Shown one piece after another: positions 6,179 through 11,467 of a stretch of 11,467 nucleotides of DNA. The notes beneath the pieces were generated by a model, which saw only the letters and a program-made list of their open reading frames with translations, was not told the origin of the DNA and searched no databases. Position numbers and translations under genes: made by a program. Source of the DNA: Chitinophagaceae bacterium (lineage in GTDB: Bacteria; Bacteroidota; Bacteroidia; Chitinophagales; Chitinophagaceae); NCBI GenBank assembly GCA_025455665.1, contig JALOMC010000056.1, forward strand, positions 1-11,467. The letters run 5' to 3'. Position 1 is the stretch's first letter; each line of letters begins with the position of its first letter.

Positions 6179-8181
6179 TTGGCTTTTTTCGGCGCAGGTG
6201 CATCCAGCTCGGTGGGGCCCGCACTGCCAAACAACCGAAATACAATCTGGCTGCTCACGCCATCCAGCGTGGTAAACAGGAAACGACTGCTGTAACGCAT
6301 GACGGCTCCATTGTACACGCTTACTTCTACCTGGTATTTAATGCCCTTGCGGGAAAAACGCAGCTGTGCACGGGGCGCTGCCGGATCATCGGTCCAGCGG
6401 ATATTGGTCTGACGCAGTTCATCCAGCAGCTTGTCAGTATTAGCATCGGTATCGCCGCTGGTCTCCAACTGCATATCAAACGGCAGGCCGGCAAAGGGCA
6501 CCAGCTGCGGATATTCGTCAAACAACAGTTTGCCAAAACGAGCTGCTTCCGGCGTCATATCGGCGGCATGCGCTACTCGCCAGCGGGCTTCCAGCAGGCG
6601 GGCTATCAACAGCTTTTCGTGGGTGGTATCCAGTCGCAGGTTGTTGTTCAGGTCGGCCAGTTGGTCGGCAGCTGCTTTTTCTTCACCGTTGTGCCACATC
6701 AGTTTGGCCCTATACAGTTGGAAATAGGGTTTGATTTTGGGGCGGGGATCGGTGAGAAGATATTTTTCCATCAGTTCCTGAAAGTAGCGGGGGCTAAACC
6801 GCTCCATCAGGCTGTATATCTCATCAAAGCCAACGGTACTCTCGCCGCAAAAAAGGTCGTAGATGATGCGGACCCGCTCAGGGTTGAGCACCAGTTGGTT
6901 GGCCAGTATGTACTCGTGCAGGTATTGCTGCGCCTGCAGGGCCGTTACTTCGTACAGCCAGCGGGGGTGGTACCACCAGTTGCGATGCAAAAACTTGAGG
7001 GCTGCTATTTTGCGTTGGTACCAGGCCAGTTTCAATACGCCGATGGTAAAATCATATTGTGGCTGTGTAAGTGTAGTACCAATATGAATTTCTTTGAAAT
7101 GAGCGGCCTTTTCCAGCGTGTGCCAGGCGCTGTCCAGCTGCCCATTGTACAGGTAGCCGCGGGCCAGCGCAATATTGTACCAGCCAAAGCCGGGTGAGGA
7201 ATTAGAGGCAGCAATGGCTTCTTTGGCAATGTCCATGGCGGCATCGGTTCGGCCGGCATATACATTCAGCAGGGGCAAAAAGTAAAATGGCTCCATCAGC
7301 TGCTTTACATCGCCGTACTTGTATTTGTCGCGGCTGAACATGTCCATCGCTTCGCCAAATTCACCCATTTCGGCCTTGGTGCTGCCGTAGTTGTTCCAGC
7401 TTACGGTGCCTGCATTGGCCATTTGCTCATAGTAGTACACGCTGCTATCATAGTTTTTCAAATAGCCGTGTATCAGGGCCAGGTAGTGGTATATAAATTG
7501 GCGATCGAAGTAAGACTGGCCTTCACCAAACCACAGATCGTTGGCCGATTGGTTGCGACGTATAAACGCAAATCCATCGTAGCATGATTGGAGGGCACGT
7601 TGTTCGTTTTCGGCTACACTATTGCCTAAAAATGCGAAGTCATTGCTGGTATAAAATCGGTTGCGGTGAATGATCCACGCTCTTTGCCCGTAGATGCCGA
7701 TAAAGTCGCGGCGGAACTTTTTTTGCTCTGCTTTTTTCAGCACCCACATGGCACTATCCGGCATATCCATTATTTCGTATGCCTCCCGCAGGGCCCGGGT
7801 CAGCGTCAGGTAGTCGCTGTAGCGGGTGGTGTTTTGCATGTATTGCAGCGGATCGTTGTACAAGGTTTGCAGCAGGCCGCTGTAATCTTTTTCCAGTAGC
7901 AAAAAGGCTTTGCGTAGCAAAGGCAGGGCTCGCTGGTAGCCCGGCACATCTGCCGACCGATCGTACAGGTACATACCCTGGTACAGCCAGCCCACGTAGT
8001 AAGTGCTGTCCAGCCGTACAAACTCACGGCCGCGGGGCAGGGCATCCTTGTCGGTCAGGTTTACGCCCATCCTTTTTGCATCTATCTCGTAGCGGGCAGC
8101 CGCCTTTTGCGCCAGCGCCGGCCTGGCGGCAGCTATCAGCAGCACCACTACAATTCCATATCTCCACAGCCTGTTCCGCAT
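6175..8181 (-). CDS. Secreted TPR-like repeat protein of unknown function
   Basis: 668 residues. The signal peptide (MRNRLWRYG, hydrophobic VVVLLIAAA, PALA before Q25) predicts export. The mature protein is helical and rich in Tyr, Trp and Leu. Residues 228-365 contain TPR-like pairs, such as YHYLALIHGYLKNYDSSVYY, WNNYGSTKAEMGEFGEAMDM and WYNIALARGYLYNGQLDSAW. A second helical stretch spans about 470-580, with PYFQLYRAKLMWHNGEEKAA. The last 70 residues or so look strand-rich (AQLRFSRKGIKYQVEVSVYN), perhaps a separate small beta domain. There is no enzyme motif, so a scaffold or interaction role in the periplasm or at the outer membrane is inferred. It starts 4 nt after the moxR stop, so the genes are almost certainly co-transcribed and the protein probably works with the MoxR / transglutaminase pair. 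Its TAG stop overlaps the mscS TAA on the other strand. I do not recognise a named family. Confidence 0.85.
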   Translation of the reverse strand: MRNRLWRYGIVVVLLIAAARPALAQKAAARYEIDAKRMGVNLTDKDALPRGREFVRLDSTYYVGWLYQGMYLYDRSADVPGYQRALPLLRKAFLLLEKDYSGLLQTLYNDPLQYMQNTTRYSDYLTLTRALREAYEIMDMPDSAMWVLKKAEQKKFRRDFIGIYGQRAWIIHRNRFYTSNDFAFLGNSVAENEQRALQSCYDGFAFIRRNQSANDLWFGEGQSYFDRQFIYHYLALIHGYLKNYDSSVYYYEQMANAGTVSWNNYGSTKAEMGEFGEAMDMFSRDKYKYGDVKQLMEPFYFLPLLNVYAGRTDAAMDIAKEAIAASNSSPGFGWYNIALARGYLYNGQLDSAWHTLEKAAHFKEIHIGTTLTQPQYDFTIGVLKLAWYQRKIAALKFLHRNWWYHPRWLYEVTALQAQQYLHEYILANQLVLNPERVRIIYDLFCGESTVGFDEIYSLMERFSPRYFQELMEKYLLTDPRPKIKPYFQLYRAKLMWHNGEEKAAADQLADLNNNLRLDTTHEKLLIARLLEARWRVAHAADMTPEAARFGKLLFDEYPQLVPFAGLPFDMQLETSGDTDANTDKLLDELRQTNIRWTDDPAAPRAQLRFSRKGIKYQVEVSVYNGAVMRYSSRFLFTTLDGVSSQIVFRLFGSAGPTELDAPAPKKAN

Positions 8182-8185
8182 TTGT

Positions 8186-9166
8186 TTAGTGGGCTATTTT
8201 TAGTTTGTGCAGGCGGTCCATTTCCGTTTTCAAAATGCCGGGCAGGGCCTGCTGTCGTGCTTCTTTGTTTTTGTAAATCAAACGATGGTCCAGTACCGGT
8301 AGGGTCAGGTCCTGGATATCATCTTCTATCACGTAGGTGCGGCCATTCACCAGGGCATATGCTTTCAGGCATTTCAAAAATGTAATGCCGCTGCGGGTAG
8401 AGGCGCCCAGCACAATATCGGGGTGCTTGCGGGTGGCCCACACCAGGTTGCGCACTGCTTTCACCAGTTCATCGTGCATGTACACTTTCTCTGCTTCTTC
8501 CTGCAGCACCAGTATTTCCTGCATGCTCAGTACCTGCTGTATGTGCTGCAGGTTGTTGGCTATGCCCAGGTAGTTTTGGTATATCTCCAGCTCGGTGTCT
8601 TCATCCACGTACCCAAAAATGATTTTGATACTGAAGCGATCGAGCTGCGCGGCCGGTAGTGGATAGGTGCCTTCCATTTCTACCGGGTTTTGCGTAGCAA
8701 TGGTGAAAAACAGCTTGTTCAGGCGATAGGTGGTATCGCCCATCGTGATCTGGTTTTCGGCCATGCATTCCAGCAGGGCACTTTGTACTTTGGGCGATGC
8801 CCGGTTGATTTCGTCGGCCAGCAGCACATTGGTAAACAGGGGACCTTTTTTAAAAATGAATTCCTTTTTCTCGTCATCAAAAATGTGCGAGCCAATCAGA
8901 TCCATGGGCAGCAAATCGGGCGTAAACTGTATCCGCTTGAAAGCCACGCCCTGGTGAGCGGCATCGCTGCTGATGCTTTGCGCCAGCGTTTTGGCCATCA
9001 CGGTTTTGCCGGTGCCGGGGTTGTCTTCCAGCAGTATATGGCCGCGGCTGAGCAGCGCAGTCAGGATGTATTTGATCTGGTGGCGCTTGCCCCGTATCAC
9101 GGTTTCAATATTGTCTACTAAGTGCTGCAGGTGCTGCAGGGCTTGTTCGGTTTGTTGCTGTTCCAT
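8186..9166 (-). CDS. MoxR-family AAA+ ATPase
   Basis: 326 residues, the normal size for MoxR proteins, which act as cytoplasmic ATP-driven chaperones that help partner proteins, often membrane or secreted ones encoded alongside, to assemble or activate. Visible motifs: Walker A EDNPGTGKT (47-55; the first Gly of the classic P-loop is Asp, which is common in MoxR), FTPDLLPMDLIG (81-92), Walker B VLLADEINRASPK (114-126), sensor 1 with N160 in IATQNPVEMEGTYPLP, a conserved Arg in LDRF (R177), and sensor 2 GASTRSG (254-260, R258). A C-terminal helical lid follows. The start MEQQQTEQALQHLQHL has no strong Shine-Dalgarno sequence. It begins 26 nt after the end of the transglutaminase-like gene and ends 4 nt before the TPR gene, so it sits in the middle of a three-gene operon. 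The usual DUF58 partner is not visible within the window. All catalytic residues are present. Confidence 0.95.
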   Translation of the reverse strand: MEQQQTEQALQHLQHLVDNIETVIRGKRHQIKYILTALLSRGHILLEDNPGTGKTVMAKTLAQSISSDAAHQGVAFKRIQFTPDLLPMDLIGSHIFDDEKKEFIFKKGPLFTNVLLADEINRASPKVQSALLECMAENQITMGDTTYRLNKLFFTIATQNPVEMEGTYPLPAAQLDRFSIKIIFGYVDEDTELEIYQNYLGIANNLQHIQQVLSMQEILVLQEEAEKVYMHDELVKAVRNLVWATRKHPDIVLGASTRSGITFLKCLKAYALVNGRTYVIEDDIQDLTLPVLDHRLIYKNKEARQQALPGILKTEMDRLHKLKIAH

Positions 9167-9192
9167 AGGTAATGATTGGTCGGTAAAGTTTG

Positions 9193-10305
9193 TCAGGCGT
9201 ACATCGATGGTTTGGCCACGTATTGCAGGCTGCGCCGCAGGTTGATAAAATGGCTGAAGCGGTAGCCCGGCTTCAGCTTGGTACTTACCTGCTGCAGCAC
9301 TTCGGCGTACACGGTATTGGCCAGTACCGCTTCGCGGTCGGTCAGGGGCTGCCTGGCATACTTCAGTTTCAGGTACACATTCACATACTCGGCCAGGCGG
9401 GTGCCAAAGCGGGCATCTACCTGCTGCCGGGCGAACTGCAGCGGCGATTGTTGCTGCCGCTCAATGCCCATTTGGTGCAGGTAAAACATCATGGCATGGT
9501 ACTGCCAGTAGTAGCGGCGGGCATCTTTAGCGTTGGCCGCTTTCAGCCGCAGCCAGCGGTAGGCCAGCCACGGCAGGCACAGCGCCAGCAGCAGCAGTAT
9601 GCCCAACAGTGCCAGGCTGGTCCATAGCACCCTGGGCCAGTTGGTGGGGCTAGCGTCGGTCTTTTTCTTCCGCAGGGCCACTTTCTCCTCCTCACTCAGC
9701 ATGATCTTGATTTCATCAATGGGGGCGGGCTTTGGAAAGCGCTGCATCAGCGAGGCGGCCGAATCGGTTTCCTGCGGCGGCAGTTCTTTAAACTGAAGTG
9801 AGTACGATACAGCTACAATGTTGTCGCCCGGCTGCAGTTGTGCTAGCTGCACAGTGCCAGTATCGTGCAGTACTTTGGCCAGGCTCACGTCCATTTCCAT
9901 CGGGGCAGTGGGCTGCACTTCGTAGGGCTGGTCCCAGTACAGCAGTTTTTCCACCTGCATGGTGGCCCGCTTAGCGGCTGTGTCTATGCGAGTGGCCTTG
10001 CCGTTGGCCACCAGCCAGGCTGTTTGGCTGGCCAATGGTGGTGTTTGGTCGGGCTGCGGGGCTTGCTGCTGGTCGGCATCGGGTACGGTGGTATCAAAAT
10101 CCAGCCAGCCGTACTCAGGAAAATAAACCTGCACCCATGCGTGGGCCTGGTCTTCGTAAAACCAATACCAACCGGGGTTTTTGTTGCTGCGGTCAACCGT
10201 TAAAAAACCCGTGGCCACCCGGCTGGGGATGCCCAGCGAAGGCACTGGGCATGCCTGGTATGCCGGGGTTGTCGCTGTACTTAAAGGTGGGCTCACCATT
10301 CTCAT
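9193..10305 (-). pseudogene. Transglutaminase-like membrane protein, 3' fragment
   Basis: Downstream part of the gene that begins in the 10193-11467 fragment. Homology-like sequence starts near 10239 with SLGIPSRVATGFLTV. The ATG at 10305 and the residues before that point are out-of-frame reading of the upstream part, so this is not an independent gene. The transglutaminase core continues with WYWFYEDQAHAWVQVYF, whose His is encoded at 10141-10143, and GWLDFDTTVPD, whose Asp is at 10093-10095; these are the second and third triad residues. A Gln/Pro-rich linker (about 10080-10020) and an extracytoplasmic stretch follow, then one strong membrane helix (WTSLALLGILLLLALCLPWL, about 9620-9560). 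The C-terminal cytoplasmic part resembles DUF4129 (YYWQYHAMMFYL, SPLQFARQQVD, LTDREAVLANTVYAEVL). It ends 26 nt before moxR. Predicted inactive because the cysteine segment is missing between the two fragments. Confidence 0.82.
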
Positions 10306-11467
10306 CTTTCTTCAAAAAGTAGTCGCGTACGGCCAGTACTTTGTCAATATTGGTTTTGGCACCGGCGGCGGCTACCAGGCTGGCAGTAAGGGCCCGGATG
10401 CTATCGTAGTCGGCACCGGTAGGCATGTACGTGTAGTACTGCATAAAGCCAGCGGGCAAACCCGCATAGCTGTTGGTGCTGCGCAGGGCCTCAAAGCGCT
10501 GTTGCTGAAATGCCTCGAGGTTGGCATCGCCGGCGGGGTTGTATACAAAGTAGGCGCTGTTCAAATCGCTGACCAGCATTTTGGCCCGGTAAGCGCTGCG
10601 GTAGATGTCCTTGTTTTCGTCGGGTACCGAAATGGGCTGCACAAAAAATGCAGTGCTGGGGGCTGTAAAAAGCCGTGCACTCAGGCGGTGTTTGTACACT
10701 TCTACGGTGGCTATGCGGCGGTTGCGCCTGCTCATCGCACGGGTCAGCACACTGGTGTCCTGCTTGGTAAAAAACAGCGGTATCTGCGATACATCGGGGC
10801 TGAACAGATCGTTGTACGGACGCAGACTGTCTATTTCAAACGTCTGCGTTTCTGTATCAAACTTGCTGTAGTAGTTGCTGACGAAATACAGCGGGTTGGG
10901 TGTTTTGCCGTCGGGGAAATAGTTGTCGAGCTTGGCTACAAAAATGATCGAGTCTTTATTCGGCTTGTTGTTATTGGCACCCAGGCCCATGCTGTTATTG
11001 CTGGTGGTGCCGGTACCATCGTTGCGGGTCAGGCTGTTGCCGGGGCTATTGTCTTCTTTTTTTTGCGCAGCACCCCATTCTTTTTCTACCGCCTCCAGTT
11101 GTGGTTTATAGTATTGCATCAGCCCGGCTATCAGCAGCAGTAGTAGCAGTCCAAAGCCGGCCAGGCGTTTGGTCAGCATCCATAGCAGGTGCGGGTCGTC
11201 CTCATTCAGGTTGCGCAGTAGCTCGCTGGTGTAAATGATGTAAAAGCAATACAGCAGCGTGGGGGCAAACACCACTACCAACTCATCGCTTTTCAGTACC
11301 GATACAGTGGCCACCACCACCGCCATAGCGGCCAGCAGCAGCAGGCTCCAGGCCACACTAAAAAAGCGGGCCCGTGCAAAGCCATAGCCCGTGCACCAGC
11401 CAATGAAAAAAAGCAGCGCCGTGGTGCCATACTTTACCGTCCAGAAGTAGGCATCAAACTCGCCGGT
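10193..11467 (-). pseudogene. Transglutaminase-like membrane protein, 5' fragment (start beyond window)
   Basis: The reading frame is open from the right edge (TGEFDAYFWTVKYGTTALLF) through 10193. The true start therefore lies outside, and the GTG at 11356 is internal. It encodes about four membrane helices (TALLFFIGWCTGYGFA; AWSLLLLAAMAVVVATV; VVVFAPTLLYCFYIIYT; GFGLLLLLLIAGLM). A low-complexity Asn/Thr/Gly linker follows (about 11060-10960), then a large extracytoplasmic region. The last meaningful stretch is the start of a transglutaminase core, DKVLAVRDYFLKKDENGEPT, FKYSDNPGIPGMPSA, ending at 10241. Beyond that the frame reads nonsense-like GHPQPGGHGFFNG to a stop. The layout matches the TgpA-type (DUF3488 / transglutaminase / DUF4129) membrane proteins that sit beside MoxR. 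It is called a pseudogene because the sequence jumps from GMPSA to LGIPSR in another frame, without the GxC cysteine block. An assembly error is the main alternative. Confidence 0.82.
10229..10252. repeat. Inverted repeat at the transglutaminase gene break
   Basis: ATGCCCAG (10229-10236) and CTGGGCAT (10245-10252) are perfect inverted copies separated by 8 nt, CGAAGGCA. The reading-frame break (between 10239 and 10241) lies in that spacer. On the coding strand there is also an imperfect direct repeat, GGCATGCCCAG against GGCATCCCCAG (10 of 11 bases), flanking the same point. Either could have favoured a deletion by strand slippage or misled an assembler. The arms are short enough that chance remains possible. 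Confidence 0.6.

Noticed and set aside
9002..9028. Asp instead of the first Gly in the MoxR Walker A motif
   Set aside because: EDxPGxGKT forms are common in functional MoxR proteins; Lys and Thr of the P-loop are present.
9122..9139. Tandem 9-bp repeat GTGCTGCAG x2 at the moxR 5' end
   Set aside because: It encodes LQHLQH in an N-terminal helix with preferred codons; two in-frame copies of three codons are not remarkable.
10303..10305. ATG at 10305 as the start of a separate gene
   Set aside because: The first 20 or so codons are out-of-frame reading of the transglutaminase core; meaningful sequence begins only near 10239.
10181..11143. A plus-strand reading frame of 320 codons opposite the transglutaminase-like gene
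   Set aside because: It is rich in Gly, Val and Ala with no family features, and it mirrors a membrane protein with clear homology-like motifs on the minus strand.
11354..11356. GTG at 11356 as the start of the transglutaminase-like protein
   Set aside because: The frame stays open to the right edge and encodes another membrane helix upstream, so the start lies outside the window.
1..11467. Search by eye for tRNA genes, CRISPR arrays, insertion sequences and attachment sites
   Set aside because: Nearly all bases belong to the listed genes, and the only intergenic region over 30 bp (3564-3694) contains none of these.

Overview
The window looks like a chromosomal segment of a Bacteroidota bacterium, probably of the Chitinophagaceae or a close family. 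The reasons are the style of the valyl-tRNA synthetase (GRKMSKQLGNSPD signature), promoter-like TAnnTTTG elements, start codons mostly without strong Shine-Dalgarno sequences, and a MoxR / transglutaminase-like / TPR envelope gene set. This placement is inferred from protein character and was not searched. Almost every base is coding. I see no tRNA, rRNA, CRISPR array, insertion sequence or phage gene.

Layout. Positions 1-3563 (minus strand) hold a tight operon read right to left: valS, then a small secreted protein of unknown function (1-nt overlap), then a GNAT acetyltransferase (4-nt gap) that runs off the left edge. Positions 3564-3694 are the only real intergenic region. It is a divergent promoter region with candidate promoters for valS and mscS and a short hairpin followed by a T run in the valS leader. 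Positions 3695-6178 (plus strand) encode a large MscS-family mechanosensitive channel. Its stop codon overlaps that of the convergent gene at 6175-8181. Positions 6175-11467 (minus strand) are a second operon, read right to left: a membrane transglutaminase-like protein entering from the right edge, a MoxR AAA+ ATPase, and a secreted TPR-like protein.

The most notable observation is that the transglutaminase-like gene is broken near position 10240. Two reading frames together supply the N-terminal membrane region, the start of the transglutaminase core, its His and Asp residues and a C-terminal DUF4129-like part. The segment that should carry the catalytic cysteine is absent, so a one- or two-base correction would not restore the enzyme. 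An 8-bp perfect inverted repeat straddles the junction. This could be a genuine inactivating deletion or a local assembly error. MoxR and the TPR protein downstream appear intact, so if the lesion is real the cluster would have lost its predicted catalytic membrane partner but kept the ATPase. A secondary oddity is a 7-bp tandem repeat inside valS that encodes a short loop just before the conserved QDEDVLDTWFSS block. I found no convincing entirely new system; the MoxR / transglutaminase / TPR set is the best candidate for an incompletely understood one.
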